Source: Edaphochlamys debaryana
Lineage: Eukaryota; Chlorophyta; Chlorophyceae; Chlamydomonadales
Direction: 5' to 3'
DNA length: 64,000 nucleotides
Assembly (NCBI GenBank): GCA_016858145.1
Contig: JAEHOE010000059.1
Coordinates: forward strand, 653,656 to 717,655
This document shows positions 1-10,200 of this stretch, piece by piece. Every line of letters begins with the position of its first letter. Position 1 is the stretch's first letter. Made by a program: the position numbers and the translations under genes. The notes under the pieces are model-generated. The model ran no database searches. It was not told the origin of the DNA and saw nothing but the letters and a program-made list of their open reading frames with translations.

Positions 1-563
1 CAGTCGCTGCAGGGCTACTAGGGACTCAGCTGCGTGGAGGACAAGCGGCAGCGCCGAAATAAGCTCCGCCTTGATGACGACCTGTTACAAGCAGGGTTGT
101 GGGGAGGATGTTTGTGAGGAGGAGGGGCGGCCAAACTTCACACTGGCGGCCCGTTGGCAAGCCCAGGGCCCTGCCGGCGGGTAGCTAGCGCGCAGGCGGG
201 GCCTTCACGGGTGACTCAAGCCCCATCGTTCTATGCGGATACGATCACACGCCTAGCCACCATGTGTCAGCATAAGGTATCCCCAGGTCAAGCCTGTGCA
301 TGCGTGGGCAGGGTGGAGCTGCCTGACGTAGATGGTGTCCTGCACGTGGGCACCCGACCATGGCCTGGCCGCCCCCCGTTCAGGCTGACCAGACATGCCC
401 AGCATTTTGTACGTGGCGGGTGATGGGTGCCTGTGTGCTAGGCAGTGTATTGGATCATGGGCTGTCCGCGCGTCAGTAGGTGCCGCTCCAGGAGTTCCAG
501 GCCGAGCCCGGGCGCGGTGGCTCCTGGCGGTACCGTGCTGCTGCTGCTGCCAGGCAGTCTCAC
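1..563. other. 3' UTR and flank of the minus-strand secreted-protein gene
   Basis: No convincing coding exon is visible. A TTACA at 85-89 reads TGTAA on the minus strand, the usual polyadenylation signal of volvocine algae, and lies about 475 bases beyond the stop of the minus-strand gene. The stretch is therefore probably its 3' UTR. Open frames here on either strand are compositionally biased and match nothing I recognise. Confidence 0.35.
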
Positions 564-1233
564 TCAAGTGTGCTGGGCGCCGTGCCATAGCGTCAAGGCG
601 CCAGCACTGCTGGGTTCGCACAGCACCAGCCTGCGCACCTTGACTTCGTCGCCGCACATTCCTGCTGCCTGCAGGGGAGCAGGCGGGGGTTCGTGCGGTT
701 GTGTACATCTTGCCAATCTCTATCCGTCGATCCCCAGACTGTGTCTGAACCTGAGCCTGAGCAGGGTTACAAGCCCACCAAGTACTTACCAGATCTGAGA
801 CCGCAGCCTCGAGTTCATCTAGCTGGGCGAGGAACTGAGCAGCTGCTGGGAGGCTTTCCACGCTGAGGCAGTGCGCGGGGCAGGAGTAACGTGAGAAGGG
901 CCGTGCCCGTCGAAACCGCTTCGAAACCCGGCCCCCAGGAAATTGGACTGTGGACAGGGGCCTGAATGGTGAGACTACCCCCGCATACCTTCGTCGCACG
1001 TTCGCCAGCGCTGTCTGGACGCTTGCCGGCGGGTCGCCGATAAGGAGGCGATGCGAAGGACTCGCGACCAGCCCAGTTGGGCCAACCGTGCGGGCTGTAA
1101 TGCCCTTCGTAGCTTCAATGTATGCTACATCCTGTCCTCGTGGTGAGTGCAGCTCCCCAGGCGCTGCGCTGGCGGCAGCGATGAGCACGAGCGCCCAGAC
1201 CAAACGTGCCCCCCGCAACAGTCGCCGTGTCAT
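564..1233 (-). CDS. Probable small secreted protein, three exons, unidentified
   Basis: Proposed exons are 989-1233, 790-862 and 564-668, giving 140 residues; all three junctions keep phase (donors GTATGC and GTAAGT, acceptors CTCAG and CTGCAG). The N-terminus is a textbook signal peptide: basic MTRRLLRGAR, then a hydrophobic core (LVWALVLIAAASA) and an ASA/AP-type cleavage site near residue 24. The middle (about residues 82-105, SVESLPAAAQFLAQLDELEA) looks helical or coiled coil. The C-terminus has two cysteines. I do not recognise the family. Secretion or entry to the endomembrane system is inferred from the signal peptide only. The frame is also open through both introns by chance, so the unspliced 326-residue reading should not be preferred. 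The start is the only ATG preceding the signal peptide. Confidence 0.5.
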
Positions 1234-1378
1234 GCTGTGCTAATGTATCATGCGTAGGTGTTAGCAAGGGTGTGTCGTTAAGGAGCTCTGAGCTGGCCCC
1301 ACCAAAGCGCCTAACATAAGGTACGTCTTCACGTTAAGCGCATGGCGTAGATGACTTCACAGGCTAAGGAAAGCAGTG
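1234..1378. promoter_or_regulatory. Putative shared bidirectional promoter
   Basis: Only about 145 bp separate the proposed ATG of the minus-strand secreted-protein gene from the proposed ATG (1379) of the plus-strand unidentified gene. Short head-to-head gaps often hold shared promoters in compact algal genomes. No TATA box or named motif is evident, so this rests on arrangement alone. Confidence 0.25.
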
Positions 1379-2555
1379 ATGGAAAATGCACTGCGGCAGG
1401 GGCTCCGTGCGGAAGAGGTAGATGTCCAGACAGCCCGTGAGCCGCTCAACCGACGTATTGTACCCGCATTCCGCAGCTCTATCTCAAGCCTATGCACACG
1501 CTTGAGCACGTCGCGCACAACATTCTGTTGGAAACGCGGCTTACTTGTCGTGCAATTCCAGAGATGGTGCGGGAGCTCCGCAAAGTGTGCGATGAGATGT
1601 ATCAAAGTACGCACTTGATGCCTTGATTTTGCCGAGGTCTCAAGACGTTTTATGAGTCAGCTGCACGGAGGGCGGGCATGGTGCCGAGAACGTCTGGCTC
1701 GGCCGGCCTCGAAGTTCTCGTCAAGGTGGACATTGATCTGCATAGGGGCTGACCTGTTTAAGATGGATGCGGAGCAGGGGTACCCCTGCTGTGACATGCC
1801 AGGACCCTGCTTCAATGGCAGAGCTGGCATCATCTGCGCGGGCATTCGCTGGCGGAGGAGGGGCTTGCTGCAAGGCCGCTGGCGATTGCAACTACGAAGG
1901 TTGGGTGGCCTTGACGGTCTTCACTCGTCTTCATGTTGCTGCTCCCCGCCCGCCCCCCCCCGCTAGCCCTTCGTCTGTACCTCGCGCAGTACTTGCTTTG
2001 CTTAGGCTTTTTGCATCGGCCTACGAAATGCGATGCCACGACTCCGCGGCACTACGCCCCGTTGACTATAATAACCCCTTAGCCCGGGTCTATCCGCAGG
2101 ATCCATCCGTACAAGAGCTGCTGTGGCACATCCGCATCCAGGGGACTCTCCTGTGCGTATCTGCTGACAGTCACTGAGAAGACGGCAACCCTGCAAGGTT
2201 GCTGGCAATGCTAGGCGCGCGTCTATGCACGGAGCTTGTCCCCGACTCGTGCCAGCCCCCACCACCCGCTGCACAATGGGTGGAAGTGGGGACTGTGGCA
2301 CGGCTTGAGTGCTTATGCAGCCCGCAGGGGCTGTGGTCTGCAGCCCGGCGACGCGGCCTTCAGCCCTTCACGCTCCTGCTCAAGGCCTTAGACCGCACCG
2401 CGCACCTGGCGGGGCGCCAGCGCTTCTGGCGGGCACCTCCTGCCGCTACGGGCGGCGGCGGCGGCCGGCGCCCTGCGGCCACAGCTCCTCGGGCCGCTGG
2501 CGGCTCAGGGACCCCCCCTGATCCTACTGCCGCTGCTTCCGTTGGTGGCCGCTGA
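1379..2555 (+). CDS. Unidentified multi-exon gene (tentative model)
   Basis: A phase-consistent model uses exons 1379-1417, 1477-1606, 1661-1725, 1803-1899, 1990-2152 and 2198-2555 (283 residues). Exon 2 reads as a convincing helical segment (LYLKPMHTLEHVAHNILLET, then RAIPEMVRELRKVCDEMY). Exon 5 includes PSVQELLWHIRIQGTLL, and exon 6 VPDSCQPP followed by AARRRGLQPFTLLLKALDRT. Without the last intron (only 45 bp) the frame meets a TGA at 2175-2177 and then continues in the same frame, so either that stop is spliced out or the gene is broken there. The 3' end is Gly/Ala/Pro-rich and may extend further. No family is recognised. Introns of 45-90 bp are short for this lineage, which lowers confidence. 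It could be a decaying gene. Confidence 0.33.
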
Positions 2556-3301
2556 TGGCGGTGAGGGGATGCCCGCACGCGGTCGGGTGCGGCCTGAGCG
2601 GTCTGCAGCCAGACCCCGCTGCCGTACGGGGACTCCGGCCCCCACCGGCGCAGTTGCGGAGGTGGCGGTGACCCCTGCTGCAGGGCCCCTGGCCCCGCCT
2701 GCCCCCGCCCCCCCCACGTCCTCTCATTCACGCACCGCACCCACCCTCGCGGAGGGACCTGAGATGAGGCGGGCCCCCACGTTCCATGAGGCGACGAGAT
2801 GGCTGGGCCTCGTACACTGGTGCTGCCATATGCATGTTCTTTAGCTTCAGGGACGTGAACAGAGCGAGGAGGTTGTTGTCTCCCGCAGCGTGCACCTCGC
2901 CGGGACCGAGTAGGACAAGGAGCACCAAGCCACCATATGGCGTGTGCCCGGAAGGTGAGGTCACCTGCGGAGACCAGTCCCGCTGCTCCCGGACCCCGCA
3001 GTCCTCGGTGTTTACAATGAAGGACCCCCCTGGGGTCACAGCGCTGAACGCTGGGGCCAAGCGACCCACCTCACGGGCTTGCCCCCTGCAAGCCAGAACG
3101 CAAGTCCCTGTCATAACTTGCACTGACCACACTCAGGTCCCACCTTAGTCCTTGGCACGCAATGACCATGCTCAGCGTGTATCGATGGCCCCTCCTCGGC
3201 CGCGCCTCCTACCAGTAACCGTTCACCGTTCATCATGTGCTCACACTGTTGGCCGTACACCTCTCGATCCTGGCTCTCCCGACCCCACATTCACTCCCAC
3301 T
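2556..3301. other. GC-rich spacer with an unassigned minus-strand open frame
   Basis: The first ~200 bases are very GC-rich, with open frames on both strands that look compositional. A minus-strand frame at 2728-3132 (134 codons) has a non-trivial composition, with a hydrophobic stretch (GGLVLLVLLGPGEV) followed by NNLLALFTSLKLKN. It has no recognised homologue and no clear start context. It could be an exon of an unknown gene or downstream flank of the LINE copy. Confidence 0.2.
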
Positions 3302-3496
3302 CTGCGGCTCTCTCCCGTTTGTTATGCGCCGCAGAGGACTATGTCCCCTTTCCGCAAGGTGCACATCCCATCAAACGCCACGTGTAGCTCACCCGGTCCC
3401 CGCCCCTGCCCTGCGGCTCCCTCCCGTTTGTTATTCGCCGCCGGTCGAACCCCCCCCCCCCCCCTGCGGCTCCCTCCCGTTTGTTATGCGCCGCAG
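3302..3496 (-). repeat. Three copies of a 33 bp palindrome-ended repeat in the LINE 3' region
   Basis: Copies at 3302-3334, 3411-3443 and 3464-3496. On the plus strand each begins CTGCGGC and ends GCCGCAG (one mismatch region in the middle copy), so each can fold into a hairpin with a 7 bp stem around a C/T-rich loop containing CCCGTTTGTTAT. A C homopolymer precedes the third copy. They lie just past the ORF stop, where LINE 3' UTR structures recognised by the reverse transcriptase are often found. Confidence 0.6.
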
Positions 3497-3513
3497 GGTG
3501 TGCCCCGCCTCCA

Positions 3514-5448
3514 TCAAGGGGCGTCCGGGCCTGCATACTGCACTGATCCGTCCGCCCTGGCCGCTAGGAAAGGGTGGTCGGTTGGGACCTCATCCCAGCC
3601 CCTGTGCGTGAGCCCAACCTCCGCAAAACACTGCAAACGGCCCTCAAACTCGCCTCGTGCTACTGCTAAAGCCTGTGCCATCATCAAGGAGTGGTCCTGA
3701 GCGTCCCTGTGCGCATACTTGTACCTTCTGGCCCGGTCCATCGCGCATATCGCGGCCAGACACACCACGTCCCACACTCGCGCATGAATCCCGGTGCCCT
3801 CTGGGGGCACAGCAAGCCACACCTCGTGTCGTTTCACCGCCCTGCCAATACCATGACTGAGGCGCATACGAACAGCCACAGCGGCTGGACAATACCAGAA
3901 ATGGTGGAGCCGATCGCCTTGCTCCATGGCCCGCCCACACGGACACCTCGCCACGTTCTCAGTTCCTAACTGGCTCCGGTGCATGCCAAATCCCGGGAAG
4001 CCATCCATCGCCAGCCTCCACAAGGGCTCTTTATTGCCCGGATCCCACTTAATGCCCCACAACCTCGGCCAAACCGCTTTCAGACGTGCCACTGCTTCTG
4101 CTGATGCCGTGTCTGTGCCGTACGCCTCCTGAATGTAAAGTGCATGCTTCCGTGCTAGCTTAACCCGAGCCGGTCCCAATTGCAAGTGCGTGGCCAGGCT
4201 AACTGTCATCTTTGCCAAGCTCACGTCCTCCCAGCCTATGCCCCTGGCAATGTTCGCCCAAGCCTCTTCTTCCCCTGGGGCGGCCGCCTGATCGTCCACC
4301 CCCAGTGCTGCTTCGGCCCACCCGGCCGGGAGCCGGCTAATAAGCGCGCCCAGGCGCTGTCCCATGTCTAGTCCATTGCGGAGAGCTTGCGGGAGCGCTC
4401 CCACCTGCGTGCCCAAAATGCTCTGTACTACCCTTTCGGTATATGACCTGTTGATCTGGGCCCTCGCCCGTGCGAGAGCCCGGCCTATGCTGCCCTCCAG
4501 CCCGTGCATCCCTCGGATGCGCTCAAGCTCATCTAGGCAGCGGACTGCCGTGCCTACTGTCCGCAGTCCCGGAACCGCGAACAGATCTGTGAACTCGCCT
4601 TCGAGGCCCCAGCTTGGGGCGTTGTTGTCGATGTTCCCCGCGGGCAGGGCTGGGTTGCCCCAAAGCGGTGCATTGTAGACCCAGGCTCCGGCTGGCATGG
4701 GAGCAATCACTTGGGCCCGGGGCAGCAGCGCTAGCGCGCCTGCCACGCGCACCAGTGCTGGTGAGGTTGCGCGTTGGACTTTGGCCCCCAAGATGCGGAG
4801 ACCGATCGACGAGGTCGGGCGCCGCATTGTCAGGAGGCAGAGCGGGTGTGCTGCTGGGTGAGTTGAGCGGAGCAGGGAGACGAGCGGCGCGGTCCACGGC
4901 GGGCGGTAGCGGAGGAGGCCGCAGGCGCCCAGAATGCCACGGACTGCCGCACTCGCGTGCCTGGCGCCAGTGTGCTCGACGAGGGGGAGCAGGCCGAAGC
5001 CGCCAACTGCCGGGGAGAGGTACATGCAGCTCGTGGGTGCTCCTGCGGGCAGTGCGTTGGGGTTGTCCCTGTATCGAGCAGGCGTCATGTTGCGGTCGGT
5101 CAGGGCCGCCACCGTGCCCACTAGGTGCGCTGTCGCCGTACGAGGGGGTAGGCCGTTGTGCTGGCAGTGGTAGAGGAGGGTGCCCAGGCCGTAGGCGGAC
5201 AGGCATGAGGCAACGCCGAAGGCTGAGAGGCCCATCCTCGCGATCAGAGTCAGGCGGCTGAGGAGCAGGACTTCCTCTTCTCGGACGACGTCTTTTAGAC
5301 CCCCAGGTTCGGCTCCATGGGGCGTGGGGACACCTAGGCTTCCGCGGGCTTTAGTCGCGCCAACTCGGGCGATGGCGGACCTCCTCCAGAGGTCTGCACA
5401 CGGAAGGTAAGCCCAGGTAAGCCCAAGGTAAGCTGGGCTACGGTGTTG
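3514..5448 (-). pseudogene. LINE ORF2 fragment: RT thumb region plus C-terminal zinc knuckle
   Basis: Open for 644 codons, with the first ATG at 5235 (573 residues from there). The N-terminal part matches the post-palm region of algal and plant LINE reverse transcriptases, including a GFGLLPLVEHTGARHA-type block. Near residues 430-452 lies a CPCG...HHFWYC zinc-binding motif typical of LINE RT C-termini (zf-RVT type), preceded by LWRLAMDGFPG and followed by VWLAVPP and VWDVVCLAA blocks. With no catalytic domain it cannot retrotranspose by itself. The long undisrupted frame suggests a fairly recent insertion. It is unlikely to be a domesticated host gene, since no promoter or introns are visible. 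Confidence 0.72.
5403..5438. repeat. Short tandem repeat of an 11-mer (AAGGTAAGCCC-like), three units
   Basis: Three imperfect units of AGGTAAGCCC lie side by side. On the minus strand they fall inside the LINE-derived open frame. On the plus strand each unit resembles a consensus splice donor (GGTAAG), probably by chance. Confidence 0.5.
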
Positions 5449-6572
5449 CTATCCGAACGGGCTAGGGGCGTGCTTTCGGGCTCTGTTGCGCGCTGGCACC
5501 CTAACACAAACTCGCCCTCCCTCCCTTTCCTATAACTTCGTGTGCCTGTCCACCCGCGAGATTCCATGCCCCTTTGCCCTCGCGGGCCCTCCCTCTCCAC
5601 AGGCGCCGGCGAACACTCGGTAAGCTCCCCACAGGTCTGCGAAGTCTGCGTAACACGCCCTACGCCACAACCAAGCGCTTCGCTTCGTTGATGTCTTCTA
5701 ACCCCGCAGGACACCCCGCAGGCCCTTCTCGCCGGCATGTTGGAGCATGGTCGATAAGTTTCCCTGTTCTCAGTTGCAAGCGATAGGGATAAAGGAACTG
5801 AAGCTTGTGGCATCGCGGGCTAGGCGTGAATCGCAGGTCGCCGACACGGGGTAATCTCGGGCGGCGAAGCCGCCCGAAGAGCCTGACGGCGGCGGCTCAG
5901 TCCAAAAACTTCTTGAGGCCTCTAGTACCATATGGATGCGCGCAACAGCGCGCCTATACCTCCTGTCGTCGGGCAGGGCCGTGTGCAGCCTTGAAGCTTA
6001 TGTGAGTTGTTCTTGAAAGTCAAGCCGTGTACGCAAGGCTCGGCGACCGCTGTGTCCTCGCGGATGGGTGGGCAAGAACCCACTAACTGACTACAGGATG
6101 GCGCTGGCCGGCGTTGCCGGTGCCGCGCGAGAGTCCTCCCTCGCTGCAATTGAAAGTCCTACTGACGAGGGGCCGGGGGGCAGGAGGCCTCCTGCGTGGG
6201 GGCCTTGAAAGCAGCGGCCAAGGGCAAAGCTGCAGCCTTGATGACAGACTGAACACTGCTCCCAGGGGAAACTTTGCGGGTGACCTGTGGAGTGCTGCAA
6301 AGTGCAGCTTCTGCATGCAGGCCGGCCGACGGGTTATCACTGACAACGGGGTGTTGTGCCGCGGCCGAGGGGGTGGGCGGGTAATCGCAGCAGGCACGCT
6401 GTCCGCGGACGTCATCTGCCGAGCGTACCACCTCGCCCAGCACCCTTGCAAGAATAAGTTTATACTATCGCACCCGTCAACAGCTCTAAAGTTGCTTTTG
6501 ACAAGAGAACCGGCCTAGCATCGAATGGCGCGCTGAGCCGCAGCACACGTAGTTTGCTGACGTGCGGCAACC
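5449..6572. other. Intergenic stretch, nothing assignable
   Basis: Open frames of 60-160 codons occur on both strands but lack coherent composition, splice logic or recognisable motifs. It includes the region beyond the LINE fragment and the upstream flank of the calpain gene. No repeats or RNA genes were seen. Confidence 0.3.
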
Positions 6573-6611
6573 ATGCCTTTCCAGCTCGTTGCGGCGAAGC
6601 CAAGCTACCAG
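6573..6611 (+). CDS. Candidate first coding exon of the calpain gene
   Basis: The ATG at 6573 has good context (GCAACCATGCC) and opens 13 codons (MPFQLVAAKPSYQ) ending CAG/GTTAGC in phase 0. This fits the phase-0 acceptor at 7229/7230, with an intron of 618 bp. An alternative is an ATG at 7163 (MTQETPLPIH), but it needs a 37 bp intron, which is implausibly short. Neither can be proven from sequence alone. Confidence 0.3.
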
Positions 6612-7229
6612 GTTAGCAACAGGGCACACATGCTGGGAGCAATTCTTGTCTTGCGCGGGCAAGATGACGCTGCGGACCCGAGACCAGCGTACCTGATGGG
6701 AGACTAGAGCGAGTGGTGGAGACGGCCTGGTTAGAAGGCGCCTTGACCCTGATTCCACGCGGACGCGGTGCGCTGTTGCTACGGCCAGGCGCGATAGCAG
6801 CTGTAAACCAATATACTTCAATTGCTTGAGCTGCTGGGAGCGCACGGGGCTAAAGGAGGGGCCCGGTTAGGCCATCGCTTCTCGTGGGCTGGCGTCAAAG
6901 GGCAAGAGCTCTCGCGGTGCTGACTTGAAGTGCCCGGGGGACGCGCGCACGGGGGAGGGGGACGCGAGGGAGGGCAGCGTGGGGGCCAGAAAGCGTTCGG
7001 GGAGCTGGGCCCACACTGCTGGGGAAGCTGAGAAGACGCACGCCGGGTTTGACTGTGCCACGGCCCAGCGTGCGCTGCGGCCCCTGGCCGGTAGCCTCTG
7101 TGCCCCCAAGCCCGCCGCTCCGTGTGCGGAGCGTTGTCGCAAGCACAACCCGCGCACTGACAATGACCCAGGAGACGCCCTTGCCCATACACGTGAAACC
7201 CGAGGGCCTCCCCTGAACATACACCACAG

Positions 7230-10200
7230 GACCCGGACTTCAAGCCCAGCGATGAGAGCATTGGGCAGGTGGAGTTCAAAGGGGTCGTCTACGAGGGCCG
7301 CGATGTGGCTCGCGTGGTCGACTGGTGAGCAGGGGTTAGGCGGTCTTGCCACCGTGTCGCTCTGGGTTGATGAGCGAAGGCCGCGCATAGGGCCTCGCCC
7401 TCCTATGGGAACGGAGGAATGGGCGAAATTGCAGCGGCGTGATGCCCGGAGGACAGAGCAACGAGGTCAGGGCAACGAGGCTCAAGGTCTGGGTGAGCCA
7501 ATCCTGTGGCATCGTCCCCCGAGTCGGCCTGACAAGACGCCCTCCTCCTCCTTTGTCCCCTCTGCCCAGGCGGCGACTAAAGGACCTGCCCGTTTTCCAG
7601 CGGGCCACGGAGGGCAAGAGCATTGTTCGCCTTTTCGATGGTGCGGAAGGGCCGGAGGCCGGGGACTTGGCTGGGAACCGGGGCAGCCCGCTGCCCGGGG
7701 CGTGCAGGGTGCGGGGCGCTGGGGCTGGCCCCGGGAGCTGCCGAAGTGCTGCCGCTTAGTCATCACCAACCACACGTTGGCCCGTGCGATGGGCCCCCGT
7801 GGGGCCGAGCTTCCGCGCTTGCTCGGGCGCCTGCACCCGGGGCTCCTCCCCATCCCACTCGCCCAAGGCCCTCAGCCGTAAGCAGCCGACCCACATGGCC
7901 GAAAGCCAGCCACGCGCAGCACGCACCGCAGCCTCACATGCACACCAGCATGAACCTCCCTTGCGTGCACACATGCCCACCGTCCGCCCCCTTCGCCCCC
8001 GACCCAGATGGCGTTCGCGCCTCGGACATCAACCAGGGCTCCGTGGGCAACTGCTGGCTTCTGTCGTCCCTGGCCTGCCTGGCCACGCGGCCGGGGGCGG
8101 TGGAGAAGGTGGGGTGCGGGCAGGGGCCACGCTGAGCAGGGGATTGCTGGGGTTCGCGGGGGAGGGGCCGGCCCGGGCGAGGGGCCGGACGCATTGACCA
8201 TGCCTTGAGAGACTGGGACGGCGGCCGGGGGCGGGGGTTAGGTGCTGGGGCAGGAGTGCCCTGCTGTGCCCGAGGGCACGGCCCTGATGCTTAGGCCACA
8301 TGCGGCATGTGGCATATGGCATGCCCTACTTCCCTAACGCAGCTGTTCCTGACGCCCGAGTACAACGATGACGGCAAGTACCAGCTGCGGCTGTGGGACA
8401 AGTCCAACCGCCAGTACAAGCAGGTCACCGTGGACGACAAGTGAGGGCGTGGCGGCTGGGAATGGGGTTGAGGGTATAGGGAGGGTCGAGGGCCGGAGCG
8501 GCTAGGGGGCTGCTGCGTGTGGCTTGGTGCTGACAGGGGAGGCGGCTGCTCGGAGAGGGGGAGGGGCAGAGGGGCTGGGTGGGTCGATTTTGCTAGGCTT
8601 GGTTTGGCTCCTCCTTTGTGCCGCCTCGCATGAGCTTGCGGAGCTTGGCTTGGCTCGGATGAAAGACGTGAAGCTGGGACGTGTCAGGCGGTGCCTGGGT
8701 GAGAGGGTGGGCCTTGTCCCACGTGCCGCCTCACATGCGCTAAGACGCGTGCCGCCCCTGTCCCTGCCTGCCCGTTCTTCCCCCTCTCCCAGCATTCCCG
8801 TGTGGCGCCAGGGCGGCTCGCCTTGCTTTGCGCGGCCCAGCGGCAACGAGGCCTGGGTGCTCCTACTGGTGGGGGCGGGGAGGGAGCGGGGAGGCCGGGG
8901 AGCGATGGGGGAGTGGGGAGGCCGGCGGCGAGGGGGAAGCAGGGTGGGGTGGGGATCCTTAAGGGCCGGGGGCCATCCCGGACGGCTGGGCTGGATTGCT
9001 CCCCCCCGGCTGATGCCGGTGGTGGTGGTGACCGTCCTCGCGTCCCACCCCCTCTCCACCCCGCTCTCCACTCCTGGCGAGGGTGCGCGCTGCCTCCCAC
9101 CTTCAAGCAAACCCTCCACCTCCCCTCCACCCCCTATCTCCCCCTACCGCCCCCCCTCCCCAACAGGAGAAGGCCATGGCCAAGTACCTGGGCTCCTACC
9201 ACATGCTGGCGGGGGGCATGGCCTCCTGGGCGCTGGAGACCCTGACCGGCCACTACACCTGCGTCTTCCTTCTGGAGCGGCGGGTGGGCGGGGGCAGGGG
9301 TGCGGGAGGTGATCTGACACCGCAGATCTGACACCGCACACTGGGTCTCCCGGCCTCGCTCTGGGGCTGGACAAGGCCTCTTGTGCGCCTCTTTCGCCCG
9401 GCCACGATGCCCCTTCCCCTGCCTCCAACCCGCACCCCCCTGAACCCCCCTGCCCACCCGCCCCTCTTCCCAGTTCGGTCCCAACAGCAACGCCGGCCCC
9501 GACCCCTCCTCCTGGCGCTGGCTGCGCGCCGAGCTGGCCACCAAGGCCGCCGACCGCGTGGTGGCCTTCGGGGCCAAGCCCTCGCCGCTCACGCGCGCCA
9601 ACATGTACGTGCTGGACCAGGACGACCCGGCGCGCTTCTACTCCCACGAGGAGGTCTTCATGGTGCGGAGGGCTGGGGGGCATCGTGGGGATGTAGGGGA
9701 TTAGGGTGGGGGTAGGGGAGGCGGGGCGTGGACGTAGCTTCCGGAGCTTCTGTGTTCAGACAGGGGCGCGGGAGCCGGTGCGGGTGGCTGGTGCCCGGCG
9801 CTGTGGCGGGTCCAGCTCGTGCCAGGTTCTTATCCCACGAGGATGGCGACGGAGGGCTTCATGTTGGGGAGCTTGGGGCAAGCATGGGTGTAGGAGGACT
9901 TGATCGGGGGAATCGTGGCGGTGCCAGTCTGTCCCTCTTCCTCTTGATCTCGTCCTCCCCGGCTCCCCTTCCCACCTCTTTCCCTTCCACCATGTTGCCC
10001 TTCCACCACTTCCCTGCCCTCCCCTCCCCCCCTCAGGCCATTGTGTACCATCTGGCCATTGGCAACCTGGTGGCAGCAGCCACTGTGGGCACTGATGACG
10101 ACGAGGACGTAAGGGGGACGGGGGCTTCGGGGCTAAACAGGCTGTAACAGTGCATGCTGTTTCCGGTGTCACAGGACGAAGGGGCAGGAGGAAGGGGGTT

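Larger units (their letters stand above)
3302..5448 (-). mobile_element. 5'-truncated L1-like LINE retrotransposon, 3' portion
   Basis: The minus strand carries the C-terminal part of a non-LTR retrotransposon polyprotein followed by a short 3' region with three copies of a 33 bp repeat. The reverse-transcriptase core (palm, YXDD region) and the N-terminal endonuclease are not found upstream; the frame closes at a TAG at 5449-5451. This is the usual outcome of incomplete target-primed reverse transcription. I could not find target-site duplications or a poly(A)/microsatellite tail that would fix the insertion edges, so the limits are those of the recognisable sequence. Confidence 0.75.

Noticed and set aside
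253..1233. Single-exon 326-codon protein on the minus strand
   Set aside because: Clear donors and acceptors exist inside it; the frame is open through the introns only because their lengths are compatible. The 3' part is not protein-like.
5403..5438. Cluster of three splice donors on the plus strand
   Set aside because: It is a short tandem repeat inside a minus-strand LINE frame, and no plus-strand exon leads into it.
7163..7192. ATG at 7163 as calpain start
   Set aside because: It would need a 37 bp intron before 7230, too short for this lineage. The exon at 6573-6611 is a better though unproven candidate.
6925..7881. 318-codon plus-strand frame overlapping the first calpain exons
   Set aside because: It is in a different frame from the calpain exons and crosses two introns, so it is a shadow of GC-rich sequence.
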